Assembly (NCBI GenBank): GCA_051985675.1
Contig: JBPYFJ010000020.1
Coordinates: forward strand, 1 to 64,000
From: JAFAXD01 sp051985675
GTDB lineage: Bacteria > Pseudomonadota > Alphaproteobacteria > Rhizobiales > Xanthobacteraceae
DNA: 64,000 nucleotides
Direction of reading: 5' to 3'
A model generated the notes under the pieces. It made no database searches and was not told where the DNA came from. It saw only the letters and a program-made list of their open reading frames with translations. The translations under genes were made by a program, and so were the position numbers. Shown in pieces: positions 7,325 through 15,440 of the stretch. Every line of letters begins with the position of its first letter. Position 1 is the first letter of the stretch.

Positions 7325-7475
7325 GGCAATCTGCGCTCGTCCCAGCGCGGCGATTTCGAGCCTGATGTTATTGGTGTCATGCCGCCGGTGCTCGCCGAAC
7401 GGGCCGTTCGCCAAGCTGGATGCTGACGGCCGCACGGCAGTAGTGCTACCCTGCCACCTTATTCGGGAGACACGG

Positions 7476-8456
7476 ATGCGACGGCGCGAGTTCATCGCAG
7501 GACTTAGCGGTGCAGCTGCGTGGCCGGTAGTGGCGCAGGCGCAGCGACCAGCAGTGCCGGTGATTGGAGTTCTAGGCAGCCAATCGTCCACCGCCGCTGC
7601 AGTAAACGTCGAAGCATTTCTTCGCGGCCTAGGTGAAGCCGGCTACGTCGAAGGCAAGAATGTTGTGATCGAATATCGCTGGGCGGACGGCCAAAACGGT
7701 CGATTGCGCTCGCTAGCGGCCGATCTGGTCCGACAACACGTGGCTGTAATCGTCACAGCGGGGGGCACTCCTCCGGCGCTCGCCGCGAAAGCTGAGACAG
7801 CAACTATTCCTGTTGTGTTTGCTGTTGGCACCGACCCGATTGCGTTTGGTCTTGTTGCCAGTCTGAGCAAACCGGGTGGCAATCTTACCGGCGTCACGTC
7901 GCTATTCGATGAAGTCGCGCCAAAACGGATGGAACTACTGCGAGAAGTAGTTCCTCGTAAAACGGTCTTCGCCCTACTTGTCAATCCAACCAACCCAAAT
8001 GCCGAGAGCCAATCGAAGGTCATGCAGGAAGCTGCTCGTACGCACGGACTACAAATGCATGTCCTCTATGCCGGTGCGGAAACGGACATTGACGCGATTT
8101 TTGTACGCGCTTTTCAGCTTAAAGCCGCGGCGCTCCTGATTGGTGGCGATCCATTCCTCGACAGCCTGGGGAAGCAGATTGCTGCGCTAGCGGTGCGCAA
8201 CCGCCTTCCCACGTCATCCTTTACGCGTAGTTTTCCTCTCGCCGGCGGTTTGATGAGCTATGGAGCCAACCTCGCGAAAACGTACCGCTTGGTCGGCATC
8301 AACACCGGACGTATTCTCAATGGTACGAAGCCAGCCGATCTGCCAGTCCAGCAATCTATCGATGTCGAATTGGTCATCAATCTCAAGACGGCAAAAGCGC
8401 TCGGCCTCGAAATCCCTGCACAACTGCTCGCCCGCGCCGACGAGGTGATCGAGTGA
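7476..8456 (+). CDS. TAT-exported ABC substrate-binding protein (DUF534/TrpX-like)
   Basis: 326 residues. The N-terminus MRRREFIAGLSGAAAW is a twin-arginine type signal ending near VAQAQ. The body has the hallmarks of the ABC_sub_bind (DUF534) family: IGVLGSQSS, FLRGLGEAGYVEGKNV, EYRWADGQ, GTDPIAFGLVASLSKPGGN, and the C-terminal LARADEVIE. Such proteins bind small ligands for ABC importers, but Bradyrhizobium-type genomes carry many orphan copies. No permease or ATPase gene is adjacent, so the ligand cannot be named. The ATG at 7476 was preferred because it places the RR motif at the N-terminus; the frame is open further upstream to 7299. A second family member lies at 10678-11649. Confidence 0.85.
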   Translation: MRRREFIAGLSGAAAWPVVAQAQRPAVPVIGVLGSQSSTAAAVNVEAFLRGLGEAGYVEGKNVVIEYRWADGQNGRLRSLAADLVRQHVAVIVTAGGTPPALAAKAETATIPVVFAVGTDPIAFGLVASLSKPGGNLTGVTSLFDEVAPKRMELLREVVPRKTVFALLVNPTNPNAESQSKVMQEAARTHGLQMHVLYAGAETDIDAIFVRAFQLKAAALLIGGDPFLDSLGKQIAALAVRNRLPTSSFTRSFPLAGGLMSYGANLAKTYRLVGINTGRILNGTKPADLPVQQSIDVELVINLKTAKALGLEIPAQLLARADEVIE

Positions 8457-8501
8457 CGCCCCGGGGTCAAACAACAATAGATGCTTTGGCGCTCTAACCC
8501 T

Positions 8502-8609
8502 CCCACTCGCCGCCCGGCCGGCTTCATCGAACCGTGCCTGCCGACCTTGGCAGATGCGGTGCCGTCCGGTGCGCAGTGGGCCTACGAAATCAAGCACGAC
8601 GGACTGCGA
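8502..8609 (+). pseudogene. ATP-dependent DNA ligase fragment (adenylation motif I)
   Basis: About 36 codons read as RRPAGFIEPCLPTLADAV then a short linker and WAYEIKHDGLR. This is the N-terminal part of bacterial ATP-dependent (LigD/LigC-type) ligase domains, including motif I (EIKHDG) with the AMP-accepting lysine at 8592-8594. After KHDGLR the similarity stops abruptly and the frame ends within about 20 codons. All later ligase motifs are missing. It lies directly after the substrate-binding protein gene and is a broken relic, not a functional ligase. Confidence 0.65.
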
Positions 8610-9004
8610 ACAACGGAGAACAGAACACTGGCGGAAGGGGTGTCCGCCTATATGTGCAAAAAGTTAAGATAAATCATTGTGTCAAAAAATTCGGCTCTAG
8701 TACTCCACAAACTAAACAACAAAACCCACCCTCACCCTCGTGGTGCACGTGAGCGCTTCGGGCGCTGCGCTCAACTCGGGGAAAATCCGCGCTGCACGGA
8801 CGGGTGCCAAAATTTCCCGGGTGCACTCCAAAACCGCAGCATTTTTAAAAAAATCGATCTAGGAAGCCGTCCTGCTTACCGCTAACCGGTTCCAGGCCCT
8901 GTACTCATACATCGCGTGTTTAGCGACAACGAGCCGATGTCTGCTTTGCGTCCAACAGCGGCGGGAAAGCGGACATCTCACACGTGCACAAAAATACTTA
9001 CCGA
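8610..9004. other. intergenic stretch with one repeat-family copy
   Basis: No gene is supported. Around 8936-8985 lies a sequence of the gatgtctgctttg ... aaagcggacatc type, related to the repeat beside the second substrate-binding protein (10560-10675). Otherwise nothing recognisable. Confidence 0.5.
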
Positions 9005-10456
9005 TTACGCCCGTCGGAGCCCGGTATTTTCTGCGAGCGCCTCCCAATGGGGCACGGGACGCGCGGTCTCAGCATCCCCGGCCATCACTTCTTCGAGCGC
9101 GAGCGCGATCGTGAGCACTTTCAAATCCGACCCACGGGGGCCAATGATCTGGATTCCGAAGGGAAGGCCATTATGGTCGCGTCCGCACGGGATGGCGCAT
9201 GAGCAGCAAAGTGCCATGGTTGGCATGTACGCGAGCGCTAACCAGCGCGTATAGCTCGGCATTTTTTCGCCGTCGATGTCCTCGACGAAGAGTTGCGCAT
9301 GCGGGAACGGCGACACTGACGCCGTCGGCGTGATGAGTACATCGAAACGCTCGAAGAACTCGATCACGCGTTTCATCAGCTTGTGCTGCTGCACGTAGCC
9401 GCGGCCGACCTCCGCCATCGTGAGCCTAAGTCCTCGCTCGGTATTGTCGATGACGTTGCGGTCAAGTAAATCGCGGTGGCTCTTGAGCCTGTCCTGATGA
9501 GCCGTGACGTAAGCGATGCCGCGGTGGATTTCGAAGACCTCGTGTACACCCGAGAAATCAGGATGCGCCTGCTCGGCGCGCCCAATGTGCTTGCCGAACC
9601 GTAATACCTTCCTGGCAAACACCTCGCGAATGGCTTTGGAGACGGGCGCTTCACCCATATCGACAGAAATGGCAACGCGCACGCTGTTCAGGTCAGCTCG
9701 CGCAAGCGTGGCAGGCAAATCGAGCCGGCGCACCGAAAATGGATCGGCCGTGCACGCGTCCACCTGGGCGCGCAGCAACAAGTAAGCGTCGGCGACCGAG
9801 CGGCCCATTGGCCCGAGTACACTCCACGGCACCAGACCTGCCGCACGATCTGGAGCCGATACCGTGCCGACCGATGGTCGGAAACCCACGATGCCGCAAT
9901 AAGCCGAGGGCGTTCGCAGCGAACCAGCGTAATCGGAGCCCGTTGCCAGCGGCATCTGGGCCACGGCGAGCGCGGCGGCAGAGCCCCCTGAAGACCCACC
10001 TACAGTCAACTCTGGATTGAAGGGGTTGCCGGTGGCACCGCAAACGCGGTTGCGGGTGTTGCCGCCCGCACCGAACTCAGGCGTATTAGTCTTGCAAAAT
10101 ACGTTGGCCCCTGATGCTCGCAGATTGGCGACCATTGGCGTATCAGCATCCGGAATGTGCTCTGCGTATATCAGCGAGCCCCAAGTCGTGCGCATGCCCT
10201 TCACTGGTTCGAGATCTTTGACACCGACCGGTAGCCCGTGCAGCACTCCAAGTGGGGCACCCTTCGCCACCTCCGCCTCTAGGATCTCGGCGCGACTCCG
10301 AGCCAACGGTTCATCGATTGCAACCACGGAGTTGATTTTGTGATTGGTCTCGGCGATGCGCGCGAGGCAGCTTTCGATCAGTTCGACCGGCGATAGTTTC
10401 TTGGCTCCGATAAGCCGGCGGGCCTCAACAGCGGAGAGATCGGCGGGTTCACTCAT
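9005..10456 (-). CDS. amidase (amidase signature family)
   Basis: 483 residues from the ATG at 10456 (MSEPADLSAVEARR); an agcagg sequence lies upstream. It shows the amidase-signature fold: catalytic Lys80 in LPVGVKDLEP, the Gly/Ser-rich GGSSGGSAAALA at 153-164, and the nucleophile motif GSDYAGSLRTP with Ser179. In most family members that motif reads D-x-G-G-S, so Ala177 replaces a glycine, a mild departure. These enzymes hydrolyse carboxylic amides to acid and ammonia; the substrate cannot be read from sequence. It is flanked on both sides by orphan substrate-binding proteins, so a role in using an imported amide is possible but unproven. Cytosolic, no signal peptide. Confidence 0.88.
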   Translation of the reverse strand: MSEPADLSAVEARRLIGAKKLSPVELIESCLARIAETNHKINSVVAIDEPLARSRAEILEAEVAKGAPLGVLHGLPVGVKDLEPVKGMRTTWGSLIYAEHIPDADTPMVANLRASGANVFCKTNTPEFGAGGNTRNRVCGATGNPFNPELTVGGSSGGSAAALAVAQMPLATGSDYAGSLRTPSAYCGIVGFRPSVGTVSAPDRAAGLVPWSVLGPMGRSVADAYLLLRAQVDACTADPFSVRRLDLPATLARADLNSVRVAISVDMGEAPVSKAIREVFARKVLRFGKHIGRAEQAHPDFSGVHEVFEIHRGIAYVTAHQDRLKSHRDLLDRNVIDNTERGLRLTMAEVGRGYVQQHKLMKRVIEFFERFDVLITPTASVSPFPHAQLFVEDIDGEKMPSYTRWLALAYMPTMALCCSCAIPCGRDHNGLPFGIQIIGPRGSDLKVLTIALALEEVMAGDAETARPVPHWEALAENTGLRRA

Positions 10457-10559
10457 AGTCCTGCTTTCACCGGCGAGGAGATTGCGCAAAGCCTATCGCA
10501 GCGACCGGCCGAAAGAAATTGCTGCATTGCAGTGGGCCGAAGTCGCTCTGGGGGCGCTT

Positions 10560-10675
10560 TGGGTCATTAGCGGACATTGCCGACGCACTTCCGAACGTCC
10601 GCTTTTCCGCCGAAAGCGGACATCACCGCAAACCGGCAGCGTGTCTGCTAAGTGCGAATAGCGGACATCGCGGCC
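10560..10675. repeat. agcggacat / atgtccgct dispersed repeat
   Basis: The stretch contains agcggacat near 10569, acgtccgcttttccgccgaaagcggacatc (split: acgtccgctttt, then aaagcggacatc) ending near 10623, and a further agcggacatc near 10662. Inverted copies of gtccgct and agcggac can pair. A related copy lies near 8936-8985. Similar sequences are common intergenic elements in rhizobial genomes (recalled). Confidence 0.45.
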
Positions 10676-10677
10676 CG

Positions 10678-11649
10678 CTATTCGATCACTTCGTCGGCGC
10701 GGACCAGAAGTGATGTAGGTACATCAATGCCCAGCACCTTCGCGGTTTTCAGGTTGACGACAAATTCAAACTTGGTCGGTTGCTGGACTGGCAGGTCGGC
10801 AGGCTTTTCGCCCTTGAGGATGCGGGTCGCGTACTGACCGATCTGGCGGTATGCCCCGGGAATGCTGGTGCCATAACTCATTAGTCCACCAGCCTTGGCA
10901 TATTCGCTCCAAGGGTAGCCCGTCGGTATTGCGTAGCGTGCCGCGAGCGCAACCAGCTGGGTGCGCTGGCTATTGAAAAATGGATCGGCGCTGACGAGCA
11001 ACGCTTGAGCGCCCTGCCGACTGGCGCTGACGAACTCCCGCTCCAAATCAGTCTCGACGCTGGCATTAAGAGTGAACAGCGGCAGTCCAGCCACTTCCGT
11101 CATATTCTGCACGTCCCGGCTGTCGACAGAGTTCTGTGGGTTCACTAGAACGGCTATTTTGGTGGCGTTGGGCACCAGCTCTCGCAGCAGCTCCAAACGC
11201 TTGGGCGCTAACTCCGAGGTGTACACGCTCACGCCCGTGGCATTGCCGCCCGGACGATTAAAGCTGCTCACGAGTCCGTCACCGACTGGGTTGGCTCCAC
11301 CGATAAAGAGAACGGGAATGGTCGTGGTGGCGGCCTTTGCAGCCCGCGCGGTCACGGTCCCCCCGGTCGCAGCGATCACCGCTACTCGACGGCGAACAAG
11401 ATCGGCCGCTAACGCCGGCAAACGATCATATTGCCCGTCAGCCCAGCGATATTCGACCGTGACGTTCTTACCCTCGAGATAGCCGCCATCCTTTAGTCCC
11501 TCGTGGAACGCAGATAGCGGAAGCGCGAACGGCCCTGGCGATGCGCTATTGAGAAATCCGATTACTGGCATCGTCGACTTCTGTGCAAGCGCGACCGACG
11601 GCCATGCCGCCAGGCTGCTGAGTGTTGCGATAAACTCGCGCCGCTTCAT
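10678..11649 (-). CDS. TAT-exported ABC substrate-binding protein (DUF534/TrpX-like), second copy
   Basis: 323 residues from the ATG at 11649 (MKRREFIATLSSLAAW), with a twin-arginine-like signal ending near SVALAQ. It shares with the 7476-8456 protein the blocks FHEGLKDGGYLEGKNVTVEY, RWADGQYDRLPALAADLV, ANPVGDGLVSSFNRPGGN and the end LLVRADEVIE, so the two are paralogues of the ABC_sub_bind family. No permease or ATPase is adjacent. The frame runs upstream through the tRNA-Ser gene to 11862, but that extension is the tRNA read as protein and was discarded. Ligand unknown. Confidence 0.85.
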   Translation of the reverse strand: MKRREFIATLSSLAAWPSVALAQKSTMPVIGFLNSASPGPFALPLSAFHEGLKDGGYLEGKNVTVEYRWADGQYDRLPALAADLVRRRVAVIAATGGTVTARAAKAATTTIPVLFIGGANPVGDGLVSSFNRPGGNATGVSVYTSELAPKRLELLRELVPNATKIAVLVNPQNSVDSRDVQNMTEVAGLPLFTLNASVETDLEREFVSASRQGAQALLVSADPFFNSQRTQLVALAARYAIPTGYPWSEYAKAGGLMSYGTSIPGAYRQIGQYATRILKGEKPADLPVQQPTKFEFVVNLKTAKVLGIDVPTSLLVRADEVIE

Positions 11650-11721
11650 CAAGTGGATAGACATCGAACCCACAGCGGGGTCAGCCGGGCCAATGCGCAA
11701 TACTAGCATGCCCGATCTAGT

Positions 11722-11754
11722 TTCCGTGATCTTTCCGTGATCCTCCCGTGATCG
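11722..11754. repeat. three tandem 11-base repeats
   Basis: Units ttccgtgatct, ttccgtgatcc and tcccgtgatcg lie back to back at 11722-11754, between the tRNA-Ser gene and the second substrate-binding protein gene. The 11-base period is close to one helical turn, so the copies would face the same side of the DNA. They sit about 75-105 bases upstream of the binding-protein start on its strand, where a regulator could act. Confidence 0.7.
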
Positions 11755-11778
11755 CGGCGCGCTCCCTGTCGCCAAATC

Positions 11779-11868
11779 TGGCGGAAGGGGTGGGATTCGA
11801 ACCCACGAGTGACTTGCGCCACTGCCGGTTTTCAAGACCGGTGCCTTAAACCACTCGGCCACCCTTCC
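11779..11868 (-). tRNA. tRNA-Ser (anticodon UGA)
   Basis: On the minus strand the gene runs from ggaagggtggccgag at 11868 to an encoded CCA at 11781-11779, 90 nucleotides in all. The acceptor stem ggaaggg pairs with the ccccttccg side. The D-loop has gagtggttta, the anticodon loop is cttgaaa (anticodon TGA), there is a long variable arm typical of serine tRNAs, and the T-loop is ggttcgaatcc. It reads UCA codons (and probably others by wobble). It is a single gene with no neighbouring integrase. Confidence 0.97.
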
Positions 11869-12032
11869 ACTGCAATCGGATCAAATATTTCATCGTGGCC
11901 GTTGCCACCAGTTCCTTAGTCGCTTTGCCGAAGCCTTCAAATCTATTCCCAGTCCCCAACGCGTCGGCTTCAGCGTCACGACCGCTCGCGCGGATCGATC
12001 CATGGGGCCGCAACGTCGAATGACGAGCGATC

Positions 12033-12416
12033 CTACCGCGGCTGCCTTGCAGGCTTCGCCGGCTGCAGCATTGTGGTTACAGGGTTCGGATCAATCGTTA
12101 CCGTCTCCGACGCATACCAGTTCGGTTTGTCGCGCGTCACGTGCACCCCTACCGTTTCCGGGTAGTAGCCGGTGAGGCTGAAGGTCACGGCGTAAGCGCC
12201 GGTCTTGTCCGGTGCCGGCAGCGCACACGGCGTTTTGCAGCTGCCTCCGCTTGCGAGGCTCACCTCGGCGCCGACCGGGTTCGACTGAAACTGGATTTTA
12301 GCCGGTTCGCCGCCCTGTCCGGGGATGTTGGAACAGGCTGAAACAAGCAAGCCGCCAACGACCAACATAAACGCTCTCTGCACCACAACGTTGCTCACGG
12401 ACACGCGCCACATCAT
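12033..12416 (-). CDS. PEGA-like lipoprotein
   Basis: 127 residues starting MMWRVSVSNVV. The hydrophobic segment MLVVGGLLVSAC carries a lipobox (LVSAC), so the protein should be acylated and anchored in a membrane facing the periplasm. The mature part resembles a PEGA domain: AKIQFQSNPVGAEVSL, then GSCKTPCALPAP and TFSLTGYYPETVGVHV, a beta-sandwich often found in surface lipoproteins. The start at 12416 gives a 4-base ATGA overlap with the stop of the upstream small gene, suggesting coupled translation; the next codon (12413) is also ATG. Molecular role unknown. Confidence 0.75.
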   Translation of the reverse strand: MMWRVSVSNVVVQRAFMLVVGGLLVSACSNIPGQGGEPAKIQFQSNPVGAEVSLASGGSCKTPCALPAPDKTGAYAVTFSLTGYYPETVGVHVTRDKPNWYASETVTIDPNPVTTMLQPAKPARQPR

Positions 12417-12535
12417 TGGACCCACCCGGAGATCAGCCAACCGCCGAAAATCACCAGCGCAAGCGCAACCGGCCCGCGCCAGCCCCACCTGAACAGCAGA
12501 TAGATCAGCTTTTCCGGGTCGATGCCGCGTGCCAT
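12413..12535 (-). CDS. 40-residue membrane protein, coupled to the PEGA-like lipoprotein
   Basis: MARGIDPEKLIYLLFRWGWR followed by one hydrophobic helix (PVALALVIFGGWLISGWV). The stop overlaps the start of the lipoprotein gene by ATGA, the usual sign of a two-gene operon. The ribosome binding site is weak. Too short to assign to a family; a small single-pass inner-membrane protein is the only safe statement. Confidence 0.55.
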   Translation of the reverse strand: MARGIDPEKLIYLLFRWGWRGPVALALVIFGGWLISGWVQ

Positions 12536-12662
12536 CGTTGAACATTCCGCAATCGATGCCAAAACCAAGTCGCTCGTGCCCCGAACCCGAGGTTTGCACA
12601 CACTGTGCCGCAAGTCTGAATGCGAACTTCGGGTTCAAAGGGGCACGAGTAAATATATGATC

Positions 12663-12740
12663 CTAGCGCCGCTTTTCGATTTGAAGTTCCTGGACGAGCT
12701 TGCCGCAACCGCTGTAGGAACTTCAAATCGGCGGCGCTAG
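12663..12740. repeat. long inverted repeat (25-bp arms), MITE-like hairpin
   Basis: The left arm 12663-12691 and right arm 12716-12740 are reverse complements over 25 bases (from ctagcgccgc through gatttgaagttcct). The left arm holds a 4-base tttt interruption. The loop is 24 bases. The whole 78-base element is bounded by ctag at both ends. There is no coding content. It could be a miniature inverted-repeat element or a strong structured RNA/terminator without a T tract. Confidence 0.7.
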
Positions 12741-13099
12741 TGTCGTACACATCACAAATCACCGCAGCTTTAGCAGAGCGCGGCGGAGGTCAAAACCGAG
12801 CAGCTGTTGCCGCAGCTGCGAAAGCACGGTTGAACGCGAGTCGGCAACTCGCGACCAGCCCACCAGCTTAAAACCACGCCTTTGCCCGCAATCGGCCGCG
12901 CTTCGAAGCCGGCAGATCACAGTCGCTGCAAAATCGAACGCCGACCGCCGCGCCCGACCATGAATTTACCATTTTGCCCGTCCTTCATTCCCAGGCGGGC
13001 CGTGTCGAGGTATGGTACGGCCGCTCGGCCATAGGGGAGGTCGAGGGGGATCGGTCGCAGCCTTAGGGCTTAGGCCGTGCTAGGGGCAGGGTGGGGTTA
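12741..13099. other. intergenic region upstream of rlpA
   Basis: 359 bases with no supportable gene. It should carry the promoter for rlpA and mark the switch from the accessory stretch to the dense core region. I see no clear promoter or operator. Confidence 0.5.
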
Positions 13100-14032
13100 A
13101 TGCGGCAATCAGGCGATTGGCGCGGTCTTAAGCGACCGGCGCGCTACGGGGCGCTTGCCCTCGGCTGCCTGGCGCTTGCCCATTGCGGCTCGCAGGACCA
13201 GTTCACCAGCCGACTCGATCCGAAATACGGGGTTTCCTCCAGTCCACGCGTGGTCGATTTCGGCGAGCCGGTCCCCAAGGGCGGCGGGACCTACCGAATC
13301 GGCAAACCCTATGTGGTCGCGGGCGTCACCTACGTGCCCGAGGAGAACCCGCACTACCGGGCCGAGGGTTTGGCGTCATTCTACGGGCCCGACTTCCACG
13401 GTCGAAGGACCGCCAACGGCGAAGTGTTCGACATGGAGAGCCTGTCGGCAGCGCATCCGACCCTGCCGATTCCCTGCTACGTCCGCGTCACCAATCTGGC
13501 GAACCACAAGTCCGTCATCGTCCGGGTCAACGACCGCGGGCCCTATCACGGCAATCGCCTGATCGACGTGTCGATCAAGACCGCACACGTGCTTGGATTT
13601 CATCAGTTCGGGGTCGCGCGCGTGCGCGTCGAATTTGTCGGTCCGGCGTCACTCGACGGCTCCGACGACCGCATGCTGCTGGCGACCTACCGCGAAGGCG
13701 AACCCGCTCCCGCGCCGTCGCGCGTCATGCTGGCGTCGGCCAAACCGTTCTTGCCGCAAACGCAGGCACCGATCCTCGCCGACGTCCCGCTGCCGATGAG
13801 CCGGCCATTTTCGCTCGGTGACGGGCAGGAGGTCGCGGAACCCGTCAGCCAGCCGATCGCCGCGCAGCCGCAGAAAAAGAAGCAGCAGTCGGCGCGCAAC
13901 GACGCCCTGCGCTCGCGCAGCCTGCAGGAGCAGGCGCGCGATTTGAACAGCGGCGCCGTTTCGGCCTATGCGCCCGTGCGCGACGGCTCCCAGGCGCCGG
14001 TGCCGGTCGCAAGCGCCCGTGGTTTCAACTGA
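13100..14032 (+). CDS. rlpA: RlpA-family septal ring lytic transglycosylase / rare lipoprotein A
   Basis: 310 residues from the ATG at 13100, behind agggtgggg. The hydrophobic N-terminus ends in LALAHC, a lipobox-like site (Cys29, with an unusual His at -1). The central double-psi beta-barrel domain shows the RlpA signature GLASFYGPDFHGRRTANGE, then MESLSAAHPTLPIP, VRVTNL and VRVNDRGPYHGNRLIDVS. RlpA proteins cleave naked glycan strands at the septum in some bacteria. The C-terminal part (after about residue 195) is Pro/Ala/Gln-rich and I see no SPOR domain, unlike the longer version. It opens a cluster of cell-wall and replication genes. Confidence 0.88.
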   Translation: MRQSGDWRGLKRPARYGALALGCLALAHCGSQDQFTSRLDPKYGVSSSPRVVDFGEPVPKGGGTYRIGKPYVVAGVTYVPEENPHYRAEGLASFYGPDFHGRRTANGEVFDMESLSAAHPTLPIPCYVRVTNLANHKSVIVRVNDRGPYHGNRLIDVSIKTAHVLGFHQFGVARVRVEFVGPASLDGSDDRMLLATYREGEPAPAPSRVMLASAKPFLPQTQAPILADVPLPMSRPFSLGDGQEVAEPVSQPIAAQPQKKKQQSARNDALRSRSLQEQARDLNSGAVSAYAPVRDGSQAPVPVASARGFN

Positions 14033-14177
14033 CCGCGCCCCCGGTCCGGGATCGCCCCATAACCGACACGATTTTGCAGATTTCTGCGTCGTCGGCGGGG
14101 GATATTGACCGGCCCGGAGCCTGTTGTATGGGTCCCGGGCTCTTGCTAGCCATAGTCAGATGATACTCGCGACCCGA

Positions 14178-15434
14178 ATGAAATCATTGGTCGTGCGGTG
14201 CGCGCGGCGCCCGTCGCCGCTCCTCGTTTGCGCCCTGGCCGCGCTGCCGCTGGCCGCGATTGCCGCGACCGCGCCGGGGCAGAAGAAGGAAGAGTTTGCG
14301 ACCGCCGCCCCCTACGCGATCCTGATCGAGGCGGACAGCGGCTCGGTGCTGTTCGAGAAGGCGGCTGACCAGGCCACCCCGCCATCCAGCATGGCCAAGC
14401 TGATGACCAGCGAGGTCGTGTTTCACGAATTGACCGAGGGCAAGCTCAAACTCGACGACGAGTTTCAGATCAGTGAGGACGCGTGGCGGCGCGGCGGTGC
14501 GCCGTCGCATACGTCGAGCATGTTCGCGCCGATCTACAGCCGCGTGCGCGTGCAGGATCTCCTCACCGCCGCGATCGTGCAATCGGCGAACGACGCCTGC
14601 ATCGCGCTCGCGCAGGGCATCGCCGGCAACGAGACCGCGTTCGCAATGAAGATGAATGAGCGCGCCAAGGAAATCGGACTGACCGGTTCGAACTTCACCA
14701 ACGCCACCGGCCTGCCGGATCAGGGGCTGAAGTCGACCGTGCGCGACCTCGCGAAACTGGCGCAGTACCTGATCAAGACCTATCCGGAGTTCTACAAATA
14801 TTACGGCGAGAAGGAATTCACCTGGAACAAGATCCGCCAGCAGAACCGCAACCCGCTACTCGCCATGAACATCGGCGCGGATGGTCTCAAGACCGGCTAC
14901 ACGGAAGACGGCGGCTACGGGCTCGTCGGCTCCGCCGAACGCGACGGGCTGCGCCTGATCGTCGTCGTCAACGGTCTGAAAAGCGAAAAGGAGCGCGGCG
15001 AGGAGGCTCGGAAGCTGTTGGAATGGGGCTTCCACGGGTTCGAAACAAAGATGCTGTTCGCCGAGGGTCAGATCGTCGGCGAGGCGCGGCTGTTTGGCGG
15101 CGAGCAGATGCATGTGCCGCTGGTCGGCCAGGACGTCATCGCCCTAATGGTGCCGCGCGGGAGCAATGATCGGATCTCGGCCAAGGTGGTCTACAACGGA
15201 CCCGTGCTGGCGCCGGTCGCGCGCGGCCAAGCGATCGGGAAGCTGCGGGTGTCTCGGGGCGACCGGGTCGCGCTTGAAGCACCGCTGATCGCGGCGGAGA
15301 GCGTTGGGCGGGGAGGGATGGCGCGGCGCGCCCTTGATGCGATGGGCGAACTCGTCATCGGTCTGTTCCGCTCGGGTGCCAGTTTGGCATCCGCGCCAGC
15401 GTCGGCGCGGCGCGCAGGCAATCCGCAGCTCTGA
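14178..15434 (+). CDS. D-alanyl-D-alanine carboxypeptidase (penicillin-binding protein 5/6 family)
   Basis: 418 residues from the ATG at 14178 (MKSLVVRCARR) with a signal peptide. It carries the three serine peptidase S11 motifs: S71-M-A-K74, S136-A-N138 and K238-T-G240. A C-terminal PBP5-type domain (about 295-385) and a final amphipathic segment likely bind it to the inner membrane's outer face. It trims the terminal D-Ala from peptidoglycan pentapeptides. The start is uncertain: ATG at 14160 and TTG at 14124 (with ggag just upstream) are in frame. It lies between rlpA and tmk, 6 bases before tmk, in a cell-envelope/replication cluster. Confidence 0.92.
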   Translation: MKSLVVRCARRPSPLLVCALAALPLAAIAATAPGQKKEEFATAAPYAILIEADSGSVLFEKAADQATPPSSMAKLMTSEVVFHELTEGKLKLDDEFQISEDAWRRGGAPSHTSSMFAPIYSRVRVQDLLTAAIVQSANDACIALAQGIAGNETAFAMKMNERAKEIGLTGSNFTNATGLPDQGLKSTVRDLAKLAQYLIKTYPEFYKYYGEKEFTWNKIRQQNRNPLLAMNIGADGLKTGYTEDGGYGLVGSAERDGLRLIVVVNGLKSEKERGEEARKLLEWGFHGFETKMLFAEGQIVGEARLFGGEQMHVPLVGQDVIALMVPRGSNDRISAKVVYNGPVLAPVARGQAIGKLRVSRGDRVALEAPLIAAESVGRGGMARRALDAMGELVIGLFRSGASLASAPASARRAGNPQL

Positions 15435-15440
15435 GGCGCA

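Noticed and set aside
11650..11862. N-terminal extension of the second substrate-binding protein
   Set aside because: The first part is the tRNA-Ser gene read as protein, and the twin-arginine signal at 11649 marks the true start.
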